Source: Blasia pusilla
Taxonomy: Eukaryota; Marchantiophyta; Marchantiopsida; Blasiales
Direction: 5' to 3'
Length of the DNA: 64,000 bases
NCBI GenBank assembly: GCA_050084515.1
Contig: CM114273.1
Span: forward strand, 22,878,001 to 22,942,000
The position numbers and the translations under genes were made by a program. Below are positions 1 through 13,117 of the stretch, in pieces (position 1 is the first letter of the stretch; every line of letters begins with the position of its first letter). The notes under the pieces are model-generated. The model saw nothing but the letters and a program-made list of their open reading frames with translations, did not search any database and was not told where the DNA came from.

Positions 1-3000
1 GCGAACAAAGATCTGATTTCACACTTTGTTCTGCGCTTAGCATACTGCCGCACGTAAGATCCTTCCCTCAATTCTTCAGTCAAGAATCTGACTGTTTTTC
101 TCATCAGATGCCTGCCGAAGGTCATTCTATTAGTATCATCTTCTCAAAACTACCCTTACTTCAAAACTCTTTACATGGCTGGCATTTCGCGTTAGTTTTG
201 AGCAATACTTTCTTTTCAACGTCAATTTGTTAGCAAAAGTGAACGCAATTTTAAGAGAGAATCTCGTGGATTCTGCTCCTATCTCTCTTCTCTCGTGTGT
301 GTGTGTGTGTGTGTGTGTGTCCACGGAACTATCGTGTGTCCCACCCTGACTAAGCAAAATGTGCATTTGAAGTTCCTTCAACTTTTCCAGAATTGTGTAT
401 ATTGTGTTTCCTTTTGAGGCAATGGAATTGTGTCGACTTCGCATCTGTGACGATTTTTCTGTTTGATCATTCTCGTTAACCCTGTCAATTCCAATTTTGT
501 AGAAGGCCTTCATTTTATTTGTTGCCTGCTTTCATGCCCCTTTCTGTGTAGATTCTTCAAAAGTAGTTCCAAGTTGGTTCCTTTACTCATTAAAATTTTG
601 ATTTCTATCTCAACACAGTGAGGAATTACGAAGATGGTTTCTTGGAATGGAAAGTGCCCTGTTTCGGGCTCGTTTCCGTGCCGAGTCTCTTGATGCTCAG
701 GTACTTATGATTTGGTAGGTCTCTTGTGAGCTTTGGAAGGTACAATCTTTATGGTGGAGAGTATGATTATGATAGTTGGGGAGACTACTCAGTAGTGCCT
801 GTGGTATTTTTTTTACCATAGACCCCATGTCCTGGTTGGGTGGACGGTGCTAGAGTCTGTGATCAGTGCAGATAGTTAACGAAATGAATAAAGTGCACCA
901 TAGGTTTCCAAACGAGAAGAAAAGCTGTAGACCTTGTTGCTCTTTGTGTTGGAAACTTTTACTCAAAACTATACAGACACCGTACACATTAAGTAGCGCC
1001 TATTGTAGTCTTGTGACCATAGAACCCCCCTCCCCCCTCTGCCCTGGTTGGGTAGAGGTAAAGACTGACTTAGATTGGTACAAGAAGAGGAAGCTGTGAA
1101 GTGAGTTTGGTCGCAGGATTTTTTACTTCCTCCAAGATTTTGCCTGCTTAATTGGTTCTTTTGGGTCCAAGTGGTCCCCACCAACATTTTAGGTTAGCAG
1201 TAAGGGTTTATTGGCACCAGCTGCCTCCAACTTGTATCCTCCAGAGGCTCCACCCCGAATTGAGACCTCACACCAACCTCAGTGGTTTGTGAGGAACCTG
1301 GCATCATATCCTTGGGCCACTCCCTGCTTATTGAAAACTCGACTCTGCAGGTCGTTCACCGGAACTGTGCTCATCTTGTTATGGTACAATTTGTCCTCCA
1401 CCCTTCAATTTTTTTCCTCTGAGCTCTGCCTTCCACAAGCTATAAGACAGGCCGACACACCCTACACTGTTATAAGCCTTCGTTGAGTCCAATAAGAGCA
1501 GTAGACGGGCTTTCATTGTGTTTTACTACCTTGGACAATCTGGCTGAAGGTGAAGATGTGATCCACACAACATCTGGATTGTCAAAGGCTGACTGACCTT
1601 CCTCTATGACCGCGTTTTCCTCCACAGACGAGGAGATCCTTTTATTGAGGATTCAGGGTCACAATCACGCTCAACAATTTCATCCCCTGTGATTGCCAGG
1701 GTCTTCAAGTTTTCACATTTCGTAAAGAGTTTCACAATGATTCCTGCCTGTCACCCAGATAGGATGGCTACTGCCTACTGAACCAGGTTGAAGGGTCTCA
1801 CTAGATGACAAGCCATGGCAGAATCTCCATATTTCAATAACCCACTCCCCTTCTCATCGCAACCACCTGCTTTGTGGCTCACAAGCTCCTTGATTTCTAC
1901 TCTCACCTCTTCTGGGGAGAACCAATCCTTGTATGCTTGCCAAGCTCAGCCTGATCGTCTACCTTTGCCTGTTGGATGTTCACAAAATCCTCCACCCCTT
2001 TCTCAAAGTTCTGCATTTCAGGAGATCTCCAGAATGGCTCTCTACCCAGAGCTTTTTAATGGCCTCCCAACACTTCCCAAAATTCCTTGGCAGTGGTCAC
2101 CATACCATCATCTTCTCTCTTCAGGGCTCTTACATCAATTTGTCCCTGGCCTTGCTCGATTTCCATATTTCTATAGGTTGGTGAAGTTGTCATTGATAGA
2201 TGGGTATGTCTCGTGGTTCATCTTGCCCGTGCATTTGTACCAGAAGTCGCGTTCTTTGTCCAGCGCCAAATAATCCGCCCTAAGGGTGCCTCGCGGTTGG
2301 CCTTTTCACTCGCGACCAAGTCTTCCTTTTTTATTTGGCAGTGGTTGACTTGAGTTTTGGGGACAAACTATACCCAGAGAGAGCAGAATTCGAATTGATC
2401 ATTTGAGACGTTTTGATCATTGCAGAGGAGATTCATTGAGGATCAGAAACTGCCTTACAGGGCAATTAGTGGAACAGAATTCGAGGTATGCCAACGGTCA
2501 GCATTCACTTTTCCAGCTGCTTGGTGAGAGCTGATCATTTACCAGCTGAGACCATTGTATGCGAAGGGTCTGCCCATTGCTGATTCCAATTAGTCTGACT
2601 CGTGGAGTTTGTGCCGCCAACGGGAATGTGTTATTTTCAAACCGTATCAATTGTGGCCTGTTTTTGTTATTGTCAGAACAGCTCGTGAAAGAGAAATTGG
2701 GGCAAGTCGCACGGTCACTTAATCAGCCCTTACCAACTGGTATGCCATATCGAGAGACTTCTCGCTTTTTCCAAAATATTTTTTGAGATGTGATCTGTAC
2801 GAGCACGTCAGTATTTTGCAGTACTGGATGGATTCAATATGTTCAAATCCAACCACTTACTGAACAGTGAAAGACGAAACTTAAGGATTTCTTGTCTGTT
2901 TGCAGCTGATAACGCATTCTACAAGGTGAACGCTCTGGCATCGCCATTTTGACCACAAAGACCCGGCTTTAATAAATTACCCTAGCTCGAATTCGAATCT

Positions 3001-6000
3001 TAAACCAGCATGACTTCATAACACTTGGAGCATGTGAGTTGTAGTGAATGCTCCTCTCAATTTAACTGCCGGTCAATACGATTGGCTGTAAGATCGAAGA
3101 AATTGTGTTTGTTCTCCAACCTCGAAAGCTACCGCAGTGGCTATTCGTGAGACAAAGAGATCAAATTAATTTTCATCTTGACACGAGCAGTCTAACTTCT
3201 CTATTTTGTAATCGACTTTTAAATTATCTGTTTCCTGCGTTGAGTTTGGAAGTAGCCGTCAAGTCTAGTTTGTGTCTCTGTAACTCACTTCATCCCAGCT
3301 GTCCAGGTACCTTTTGAGGAAGTTCCTGAGCTCGTAGCAAATCGAAGAGTGTTTTTGCAAAAGGGTTTCGCTTTTGTTCCACGTGACCAGGTACGATTTC
3401 ACGAATCTCCTTTTGGCTAGTAGATCTTGTATGCAAGTAACTATGTCGAAAATGGACTACCTACATAGTTAAAACGTCTTGTTAGTGACCACACGAGTAA
3501 TTTGTTGCGACTGTCATCTAGTTGGTATTGGATTGTATCTTAACGTAATCATAGTCTGGTTGATTGCCCTTGAAAACGTAACAATCTGAACATTCGCACT
3601 TAATGCGCACATCTTTGGACGGGTGATGCAGCTAGCTTCTATTGTGGTTGGCCAGTTTCGCTCCCGACTGTCCAAAGCTCTCGCTCTAACGAATCGGTAT
3701 GTCCACCTGACTGTCAACCTAAGAGGTCATCCTCACTAATGGTACGATGAGATGTTCGTGTATGACGTAGTCGTTTTATTGGCTGACGTAAAGTAAATAT
3801 GGGGCTCTTAGAGGTAATTTAAGCCGTTGACGGTTAAGAGGAATGCTGTGATTGCCTCATGCTGGCCGATGAGTTCGAACTTTGTAGATATTCATTTTTA
3901 TGTTGCACGACGCTTCTCCTTTGTCGTTAGTCTCCAATTTGAGGTGGCGATGGGGTTGGCAACAGGCGTCGGCTCCGTTGTTTTGTTTTTGTTAGGGTGT
4001 CGCATCTCATATGTTTTGTTCCTGGGCAATTCTTAGGTTGTGGACGACAACAATTGCCGTTGAAGAAAAAGATCGGCTTACCCCGGTCTGCACTCAGACT
4101 CCTCCTCACTGTCGGTGTTCAGAACTTCCTTACATGAATCGAACCATCTGGCTTTCTTAGTTTGATGGGTGACCGATTAGGTACTAGCTTTCCCTGCTTT
4201 TTTTTGATAATTGCGGAAAGGGGTTGAAGTCGAACCGGATGTGGTGGACCTCTGCACAACTGTCGCTTGAATCACACTTAACTGCTACAATTTTCAAGGA
4301 ACTTGCCAAAGGACAGATGTTCCACTCAAACCGAAAATATTCTCACGTACTATCAATTTGCTGGCAGATCGTGGAGGCCTTGAGCTCGCGGTACCTGGGT
4401 GCTGACTACTCTCAGGTAATTAGATTCAATTTAGTTTACAAAGGTGCCACAATTGCTGAGCTGCTGCGTGTAATATTTGCATTTCGAGGAGTTGGCAAGT
4501 GTTGCGTCGGGGGAAAGTTTCGAAACTTTTTGCGGTGTACTCTCATGGAATAATGTTCGTGCAACCCAATCCATCTTAATGAGCTCGGAAGAGATGGTGA
4601 AGATGTGAAAGGTAGCAAAAGATGAGCCTTCCTCATTAGCATGCTATCTGAGCAATTGTATGTGCTTGCCCTACGGCCCCTAGGTATTGATGGCAAAAGC
4701 CCTTCCCGGGCATAGCTAGATTGTAGTAGGTCATGAAGTGTTCCTTGTGTGGACTGTAGCCAAATACGAAAGGTGGAGTTGGGCTGCAAGATTTGGACAA
4801 GCTGGCACAAAAATCATTCCCACTTTGCATGCGGCATCTTCACTTCAAGGTTGGGTTTCCTTATGTTTTGTGTAATTTGTAGGTGTGTTTGAAATTAATT
4901 TAATTATTTTGTCATCTATCGCTTCAATAGATGTCGTATCATAGCTCCCAGGCACTCAAACCCAGGTTTTTGTTTCATTCATGCAGCTGCGGGAAGAGCA
5001 TCATCTTAAATTTGGGGGCAGGCAACAACTTGGACTCTTCTTGAAGGTGAGTTTTGGCTCTTCATGACAAGAAGCCCAGAAGCAGTTCGCATGAACTCGT
5101 ATAAAAAGTTAGCACCCTAAACCATAAACGCCTTCATCTTCAGATTTATCGGACTTTCATGACACTTTTGTTGGTGCAGGGTATAGGCTTGAAGTTGGAA
5201 GATGCTCTCAACTTCTGGAGATCTGAATTCACCTTGAAGGTACGTCCAATTATTTTGCTAGTGATGGTCACGCCGTGGAAATGCATCCAGCTGTTTTCAA
5301 TCTTCTCTGCAACGTCTCCTACAGTTGGCAAAGGTGTTGATCATTCCGTAGCAGGGATTAACGGCGACAAAAAGCATTCTTTAGAATAGTACTCTGGGAC
5401 GTCGACAATTTGGAATTCTTTAGGAATAGTCGAAGACCATTACGAACAACGCGCGCCTCTTGTGATGGACTTTCCTCCAGTTCTCTCCCGTTTCCAGCGA
5501 AGGATTGAACAATCCAGCGGAAACTGAATTATGAAAATCGTCGTTCCTCACCTTTTATGCGGCCCTTGAAGTCCTATTCCATGCGAAAAAAATCGTTTTG
5601 ACTCGTGACTCATTTTACAATGCATATTTCATGCAGATGTCTGCCGAAAAATTTGACAAGGAGTACGCTTACAATGTACGGCACAATTTTGGCAAAGAAG
5701 GCAAACGTGTCGTAAGTTCCCACTCTCTGCTTCAGTCGTGACAAAATCAATGGTTACCCTTTTGTCCAAGACCCTTGGCTGTAGCTCACAAGTCCGAGGG
5801 TAGGATATGCTTAGACTAGGTCTGTCTTGTCTCCTTGATTATAGTAGGTAAGATAGGACTTTGGGGTTTTATTGTTTAACTTTAGGACATTGCGGAGCTT
5901 CTTCTTCTCTGATTGGTCTAAGCTACTTTCTGCTTTAGAAAGTAGGTGCACTTTATCGTATTCCCGAAGTAATGTATTGAAAGTGTGAAGACATCTGTAC

Positions 6001-7000
6001 TTGTCTGGTCTTGTTTCAAAGATATATTTGATTCACCCAGCGAAGATGTGAAACTTGTTCATGGTTGATTGCAGGACTATACGCCGTATTCGTGTGTGAA
6101 AATAGTGACATCCACACCTGGCGTTGGAGATCATCACGGGTGTCCCTATCGTCATTTCAGGTCTGAGCCATGGAGCTGCTGGCGCGTTTTTGTTAGAGCT
6201 TATTTTTCTAGAGGTAGAATGCTGATCGATTGTCGCCGTGCAATCGCAGTCAAGAGAATCTCCGCGGATTACTTGAAGGTCTACAGATAAACTCCAAAAG
6301 TGTGGATCTAGTCATGGAGAAAGTGCGAAATCGCCATTATCAGGTGACCCTTCCGGGCTGGCTACATCTTTCTAACTTCGCTGGTGGCAGCCCATGAGTG
6401 AATCGTACTATTTAGAGGATGGCTTCTTATGATCGAAAGCATCATTGCATGAAAGGCATTTGGAAAGGAAGAAAATATTTTCAGAATACGGGCAACAAGA
6501 AAATCTTCTTAGGGGTTGTGACACTAGTATTGTGTTCCTGCCATAAGGACAGATGCGCATTCGAGTACTTGGCAAGTTAGGAACTGTTGAAGTTCCCCCA
6601 GGAAACACGAGGAGGGTAGGCCTTCTTTTCCTAATTGCACTCGTGCTTAACTTTTCGCACTTGCGGAATGACAGCTGGCATGTGCAACAACCTTCGAGGC
6701 GATACACGGTTGCCCGAGCGATGGAATAAATCATCCGAACCAGTACTTCGAGCAGAGTCGAAAGGCCTCAGAGGTTGATCAGCCTGAGGTATCGATATGC
6801 ATGAATATCTGCGGTTATTAGCCTGCTACTTCATTGCCCGTCTTCCCACCTCCTCCCTCATTATACTTGCGAATTGACGTTTATTTTCCTGTGCGGATGT
6901 TGTGCAGAGTACTTCAGATGAATCGCAAGCCGCTGCCCTGCAAACTGCTCCTCCTCCGCCTTCTGTTCAAAGAACGGCTTTGGTCATTCCGAGCACGTGA
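1..7000 (+). CDS. PRIM2: DNA primase large subunit (PRIM2), 3' sixteen exons, 5' partial
   Basis: Spliced coding region, read by eye: exons 1-53, 619-700, 2426-2485, 2682-2739, 3299-3390, 3632-3696, 4037-4085, 4368-4415, 4760-4849, 4987-5046, 5180-5239, 5637-5711, 6075-6160, 6250-6343, 6675-6773 and 6908-7000 (TGA). Every junction is GT-AG and phases join without a break, giving 387 residues; roughly the first hundred lie before the window. Landmarks in family order are [104 protein letters not shown] and GINHPNQYF. Four cysteines (C192, C271, C287, C327 of the visible part) match the known [4Fe-4S] ligands of primase large subunits, with spacing 79/16/40 against about 80/17/40 in human. The protein partners the small primase and polymerase alpha in the nucleus to start RNA primers. 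The short tail after NHPNQYF is rich in Pro, Ala and Gln and poorly conserved, as usual. No defect is visible. Confidence 0.95.
294..320. repeat. (GT)n microsatellite
   Basis: About 13 GT units in the first intron of PRIM2 present in the window. Confidence 0.95.
701..2425 (+). other. Large second intron of PRIM2 in the window
   Basis: At 1725 bp this is the longest intron here; the other fourteen in the window run from 89 to 565 bp. Protein homology is continuous across it (ESLDAQ to [12 protein letters not shown]), so no exon is missing. A short sequence around 810-842 (ACCATAGACC...CCTGGTTGGGT) recurs imperfectly at 1014-1056, suggesting a local duplication. Open frames inside it show no family resemblance. 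Confidence 0.75.
4760..4849 (+). other. PRIM2: PRIM2 exon with first Fe-S cysteine
   Basis: Thirty codons in phase 0. The exon contains SFPLCMRHL, whose cysteine corresponds to the first iron-sulfur ligand in the C-terminal domain. The acceptor is the TAG at 4757-4759 and the donor is GT at 4850. The start is fixed by homology: the PN of the exon matches the residues after the YSQ end of the preceding exon, and a closer acceptor would lose the conserved lead-in. Confidence 0.88.
6075..6160 (+). other. PRIM2: PRIM2 exon with second and third Fe-S cysteines
   Basis: Twenty-eight codons plus two bases. It encodes [10 protein letters not shown] and [11 protein letters not shown]. The two cysteines are 16 residues apart and match ligands two and three of the cluster. 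The last two bases (AG) join the T at 6250 to give Ser. Confidence 0.9.
6675..6773 (+). other. PRIM2: PRIM2 exon with fourth Fe-S cysteine
   Basis: Thirty-three codons in phase 0. It opens with [12 protein letters not shown], following RNRHYQ of the previous exon, so the cysteine is the fourth cluster ligand. It ends with the conserved [12 protein letters not shown] block. Confidence 0.9.
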
Positions 7001-9430
7001 CTCCTAAATTACAGAAGTTCTCACATTCAGGGCTTCATTATCTGTTATCTCCTCACCACGTGGAATTTCGATGGAGTTGGGACTCGGACATTTCTTCAAT
7101 TGGCGCAATGCTTCATGGGGATCCAAGACCCAGTCCTCTGACACCTATCGGGGACGGCCCCAAACCCCCTTGGGCACCGCACTGGACTGGATTCCATGAG
7201 TTGGTAATGGCTGCCAACTCGGCAGTTTGCAATCTGACGTCTGTGTTACACTATCCCGCAAAATTAAAAAACTTAGCTCTCGATGCCCCAGCGAGCACGC
7301 AAGACTGGAGCGGACCCCTCTAATCCCGCCGGTCGTGTAAAATGTGAAATCTATTTACCCAGAACTTGGGCAGTAAAGTACGGAAAACGTATCTCCATTT
7401 ATGCAAGCGGCCGCCCGTCCTTCGTGATCTGAAACCGATGTCCTTGCTCACCTGCGCGGCCATGCCCACTGTTACCATGTATTACGAAGTTCATGTCTGA
7501 GACTTTGCCGTGATCACATGGACATCTTGAAGCCTTTCTAGATCTGAATCATTTCTGAGATTCTCAGAGCTGGACTCGTGGCCTGCTACCATGGATCCCA
7601 AGGTACGACAAGAAAAGTAATTGACCCTTCTTGTCGGGTCTTATGGCTTAGCTGTAGCCGGATGAAAACTGTTTGTTGTACCCTTTTTTCGTGTCTCGAA
7701 TGGATCTCATAGCGGAGGACCAACGGCACATTTCTTGCATGTGGCAGAACGACGGAGTAGGTATCGCACCTCCGGGTGCTGGCATGACCGGCGGCATTTC
7801 TGTTGCTGCTGCTGGTGCCCCGGTCGCCATCCCCACCCTAACTCGCGGCCAGTCGGTCTCACGGGAGACTGACTGACCGGTGGCCGGATGGAGATGGCGC
7901 CGGGGCCAGGGCTGGGCCGTCACGACAGGTAGGACGCATCCGATCGCGGAATTCCATTTCAAGGAAACGCGTCGCTTTCCGAGGTCCCTCCGCGCCGCTG
8001 TGAGGGTGTCGCTCGTCAATTCTTCCAGGAGTTCAACGGTCTCCTGCTCAAGATGGCGAGTGAGTTTCGCCAGCGGACAATTGAAGGGAAAGCATATTTC
8101 ATGCGTGAGATCAACTGAGCCCCCCCAGTAGAGCAAGCACACCTAAACCTCCTCCGCCCAAGAGAGTAAAGTATGGCTTTGGGGGAAGCGCAAGTCACCG
8201 TGGAACCCGAATTCCGTCCTTCGCTTGGATCATTGTGCGACGTAGCTATAGGGGTGACCCCAGCGCCATTCCCGAATCTCTCAGGACCTACCGTACCTAC
8301 TATAAGGGCTCTTTCGTTCGCCCGCATGTGAGCCATGACGAATCTTGCGGAAATGCCAATATACACTAAACGGTATCTTCCCTGGACTTGTTCCTCGGAA
8401 CGTTTGAGTCGCGTTTCAAATATCCCGTCGCCGAATGTGGCAGCATTCACTGAACCTTAGCGTCACTCACTCACAGACAGACAGACGAACGGACGGACAC
8501 GCCTGAGAGTTCCCTTCCTCAGAAAGTACCGACACTTACACTTGGCAATGCCGAATGCTGCCGCTAGCTAGCTAGCATTGGTTATTTTGGAAGACACGGG
8601 TTCGTGGACACGAAGCTTCGAAGAACATCACAAAACGTATGCACATTGCTCTCTGAGCTTGAGGAGCTCTTCCCCGAGCCCATAGTAAAAGCTCTTGTCT
8701 CGATGCGTGCTTCTTTCCAGCAACACCATACGAAGATGTTGCCATCATTATCATGCCCAGGTGAGGTCATACTCTCACAACCTTTGGTGTCCGCATTGGT
8801 TGGAATTCCTAGTCTAAGCGTCTGCATTTTCTTTCCTTCTTAGAAACTCTTTATGGACACCTCCATCATTATCGCTGCCTGCAATATATATTACCTTCTG
8901 GTATTCTACCACCATAGAGACATTATTCTTGCACTCTACGATACTTTCTCGAGGTCAAGCGTGTCCGAGTAAAATGGCTTGGATTCCTTGGAATAATCTC
9001 GTTGAGTAATAAAGGAGACTCGTCAATCGTCACCCTTTAATCTCTTGGTAATAATCACCGCTAAATTCACATGTCATCACTTAGCCTTTGGCTCCTCTTA
9101 TTTTGTATTTTTTTCCTTCTTGTCTTCCATGAAACCATGTCATGTGGGCGTCATACCTTCCAACAGAAAATGTCAAATGGACGTCCCTAGAATTATCCTC
9201 TAGACTCATCATGTCATGGTTTCCCATCGTGACAAAATTGAAGGCGTCGATTCAGCTGATGGTTGACATCGGATCTCGTAGGGATAGATCCAAGCTCGGA
9301 TTTCACAACTTACGTTCTAGACCCATTCTGGGCTCATGCCCATGTTTTCTTCCTCAATGGAGTGTGAACGTCATGAGCATGTTTTCATTCATAGCAAATC
9401 CCTTGGAGAAGGTGCCAAAGAAATGGTGAG
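7001..9430. other. Spacer downstream of PRIM2, no gene recognised
   Basis: This holds the PRIM2 3' UTR (limits not determined) and mixed, moderately GC-rich DNA. Open frames up to 164 codons occur on both strands around 7650-8450 but overlap each other and resemble nothing I know. Short simple motifs such as repeated CAGA/CGGA near 8475-8500 and GCTAGCTAGCTAGC near 8563-8577 are present. A promoter or 5' exon of an unrecognised neighbour cannot be excluded. Confidence 0.5.
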
Positions 9431-9926
9431 GGAGGAGGAATTTTTTTAATAGAATTCTCGACGGTTGTACCATTTTCGTTCACAATTTGCAATGGAATGA
9501 AGGGATATGTCATTTCGAGAGACTATGGGAATTGTGACTTATAAAATCAACAAGAATCTCCAAAGTCACGAGAAGCTTGTCAATATGTAAGGTTACGGAG
9601 AGTAGTTCGATGGGAGATTCTCTTTCTTCATTAGCACATCCACATATTAGAGACTCTATCATACTTTCTCCCAAAAGCACAAAACGATTCCCTTGAGCAA
9701 TCTTTTATCGCGCCTCATGGGTTTAATTACGTTGCGTTGGGAGATTTATTCTCACGACATTAACGTCTTCATAAGACTAAAACACAACTTCATCCACAAA
9801 TTTCAAAAACTAAAAATGAAAATTCCCCACTTCGTGTAAATTCTTCTCATGGATGGCACAAGATGAGGGTTGGAGCATTATATTTCATCTCTAGAAGCAT
9901 TAAACATGTTTTAATAAGAATAAGAA

Positions 9927-10829
9927 TCTATATTATTAAAAGAGCACGGGGTTTGAGAACCTGTCCTGAGATAATGACACTTAAGCGTTTTGAGATCTTA
10001 GCCTTATGAGGGCCTACACGTTAGGGGGGAGGGGTATTCAAGTAGTGAGGCTTTAGGGGTAGGGAGGGGGCATTCAAGTTCTGAACCTTTTTGAATTTTA
10101 TTATTTAAAAAGGTAGAAATATTCCAAGTAGAACAAATCATAAGTATTTGAATAAAATAGAAAAATATTTTATTAATTATTTATATTTTATTTAAGATTA
10201 TAATTGGAGATTATAAATATTAATAAAATGGAATAATTTTGATTAAAAATAGAAGAAAAGGAAAATTATTTCCCAAAATAAATTTGAATGGAAAAGGAAA
10301 ATTATTTAATTAAATATAATTAATTAAGATATTCTTTAGTGAATGTGATTTTGGTAGGAAGAGTGGAAGGGGAAGAATAATTTTTGTTGGAACTTTTAGG
10401 GATGAATGTAATTATTTATGGGAGATGGATATTATCTAAAGGTGATTTTCTTACTCTTTTAATATTTATAAGAGTGGAAATTACACCTAATTTTGGAATT
10501 AAATATATATTAAAATTGTAAATCTAATTTTTTTAAATATCATCGACACATGTTTATAAGCCATTATATTGAGGAAATTTGCTAGACGTTCATGGCACGG
10601 GCAACATTTACATTATTATGGGAGAGTGCCTTCTTGATTTGCAAACACCTCACTTCTCTATTTGACACGTGATAACTAGGCAGCAAGAACGTATGTCTCC
10701 TTATGCAAGCAGTGATAAAAAATACTTGAATGTGTGTTGGATCATTAATCCCTTCTCTTCACAAATTATACACTAACAAAAAATTTCAAACACTTTTTAT
10801 TCCCCTGCATCACACGGGCACCTTACTAG
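9927..10829 (+). mobile_element. Helitron-like non-autonomous element, both ends visible
   Basis: The left end reads TCTATATTATTAAAAGAG and the right end reads CACGGGCACCTTACTAG. These fit plant Helitrons: 5' TC, 3' CTRR, a GC-rich motif (a decayed CCC...GGG hairpin) just before the 3' end, and insertion between host A (9926) and T (10830). It is 903 bp with no terminal inverted repeats and no open frame, so it has no Rep/helicase of its own. The interior from about 10240 to 10480 recurs in reverse at 11970-12200 and again at 19560-19830. Confidence 0.68.
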
Positions 10830-11734
10830 TGTGTTCTATGGGATGATACTACTCTAAATATATAAAATAGTAATCAAATAATGGATGTGGGTCAACATCG
10901 GGTCTGAGTAGTTTTTAGTGAGAACTTCTACTTTTCCAACCAAAAAATAACATTAAATCTTGAAAAAAAATGATTCTTATCTATTATTTAGATGCAAATA
11001 CAAAGAAATTTTTTTGTATTCCATCGGTTGTTTACTAATGATTTAGAAATTGAATCGGAAATTTTAAAACTCTCCGGACTACCTCAACACGTGCATTAAC
11101 CGAATTCTTCCCACACATAGATCAACATGCATAAATATGATAATTCCAAATATTTAAAAGGGTAACATCATAAACTAGTAGATCCAAAAGTTCGAGAAGG
11201 CCGAGCATTACAATCGTCAATTTAAATCTAACTATCACTATCAATAATCCTTTGATTAATTACTAATAGTAAATCAAGGTTTAAATGTAAAAAAAAAGAG
11301 CATGGCAATAATTTCCGCTACAACGATTCGCAGTATATGAAAGGATTGTGGAAGTCTTAAATGAAAATCTATAATTAATAAATACTCTTAACCCGTTTCT
11401 TGGAAAATTTTTATTCCAAAGTGTCTTGATTAGTTCATGCCAATCATAAATATAATGTTAAAATTTAACTTATAATAATTAAAACAAAGCTCTTGCTTGA
11501 AAAAAAATCAATGTCCAAGTTATTCCACGCATGTGTGAAGGTACAATGCGTAATTAAAAAAAATCCCCTCACATTTCAAAAACATTTTAACAGCCAAAAA
11601 AATCTGCGGAAACGTAACGACGACAAATGATTCAGTAACTCTATTATAATATGGATTTAAGCGTTTTCCTTGTCTACAACAATCAAACTATCAATCCTCT
11701 TTTGATGGTCCTCTACGATGTCGCATTAAATAAA
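10830..11734. other. AT-rich spacer
   Basis: Very AT-rich sequence between two oppositely oriented Helitron-like elements. I see no gene or structured repeat. Confidence 0.5.
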
Positions 11735-12200
11735 CTAGTAAGGTACCACTGCAATGCACGGAAAATAAAAAAATGTTTGAAGAGTTTTTGGTAGTGAAAG
11801 GATTAATGATGTTGCACACATATTCAAATTTTGTTCTTCCTACTCATAACATATGAAACATTTATTTGTTGTCCAATTACCACATGTGAATAGGTCCTTA
11901 AAAAACGGGTTTAAATAATTTATAAAAAAAGTGTGTCTAAATTCTGAAATTTTATTTCATTTGAAAATGTAAGTATAATTTCCACTTTTTTAATCTTAAA
12001 AGACTAAGAAAATTTCACCTTTAAATAACACCCATCTCCCCTAAATAATTTCACTCCATAAAAGCTCAAACAATAACTATTATTCCCTTCCACTCTTCCA
12101 ACCAAAATAACACTCACTAACCAAAATCTTAGCTAATTTTAATTAACGAAATCATTTTCCTTTTCCATTCAAATTCATTTTCCTTTCCCAAAATATCACA
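11735..12200 (-). mobile_element. Helitron-like element, minus strand, 5' end not found
   Basis: On the minus strand the 3' end reads CCGTGCATTGCAGTGGTACC, then TTACTAG, followed by T. That is a GC-rich hairpin half and CTAG terminus. Sequence at 11970-12200 is the reverse complement of 10240-10480 in the element above, with many small differences. The 5' TC end cannot be placed; a further related fragment occupies about 12300-12540. Confidence 0.58.
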
Positions 12201-12299
12201 TGCAAATTCTTAGAATTTAAACGAAATCTACTCCTTTTCCATTAAAAACAAAATCTGTAAAATATGAATTGAGGGAAAATTAGATTTTCCTTTCCCAAG

Positions 12300-12540
12300 A
12301 TATCATGTGTGAATTAATATGATTATTTTTAAAAAATCATGTTATTTATTTAAAATTTTAAATAGGATTTCTAGTTTCTAAAATCTTAGAAGAGTAATAG
12401 CATTTCACTGTTCTTAGTAATTACAATCCTCCATTCAAATTTAATGATATCCCAATACACTTAGTAATTTTATTTTTTCATAAAATTTAAATAAAAGCTA
12501 CTCCACAGCAAATTTTTAGTTTTATTTTTCATTAAATAAG
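12300..12540 (-). repeat. Helitron-family fragment
   Basis: An 'AGAGTAATAGCATTTCACT' motif near 12390 and the following 'CCTCCATTCAAAT' echo the same family at 19585-19640. It ends at the solo LTR starting at 12553. Confidence 0.35.
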
Positions 12541-12552
12541 ATTTGAAGTTAT

Positions 12553-13117
12553 TGTCGTGTGCATACACATCGCTACACAACATATATCGTTGTCATCAAA
12601 CTCACACACAAACACACACGATCCCATGATAATTCATGGCATCCATACACAGAGGCGAGAAGTACCAAAATATCTCTGTAAAGTAAGATCCAATGTCTCT
12701 CTCACGTCAAACCAAACCCATTCTCGTAATGAGAGGCTTGGGTTACACTCACAAGGCAAAGGACCATAGCTCCGCCGCCTTATGCCAAGAGGTTGAACAA
12801 AGAGAGAATGAGCTCTCAAGTTCTCTTTCCTTGTTCAACCTCTCAACGTTTACCTATGCTCGCAGGTCATCTCCTTGGCTCTTGACCTGCTGTAGTGGGT
12901 CAAGCGCCACTTCCCAAAGTGGAAATTCAAGTATCCCCAACATGGAAACTTACTCGAAATAGTAAGTTTCTCTATATGGCTCCAAATGAGCCGAAATCAA
13001 GGGGAAACATGCTCTCTCAGGTTTCGCGGGGCCTCAACAGGTCATCATAGACCTCATGGGTCTGTCCTCCACTACTCATGCAGACGCTCTGCTAGATCCC
13101 ATCGATCTATCCTAACA
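12553..13117 (-). mobile_element. Solo LTR
   Basis: The sequence starts TGTCGTGTGCATACACATCG and ends TCGATCTATCCTAACA, so it is bounded by TG and CA. The first part is closely repeated at 60613-61130 and the second part at 39066-39340 and, reversed, at 57237-57560 and 40920-41210. In element B the same sequence sits next to minus-strand integrase, which sets the strand. No pol or gag sequence adjoins this copy, so a solo LTR is the simplest reading. I could not find matching target duplications. An imperfect palindrome (GAGGTTGAACAA...TTGTTCAACCTC, 12789-12842) lies inside. Confidence 0.6.

Noticed and set aside
7648-8450. Two overlapping minus-strand frames of 164 and 144 codons
   Set aside because: No domain or splice support, and plus-strand frames overlap; kept only as unassigned spacer.
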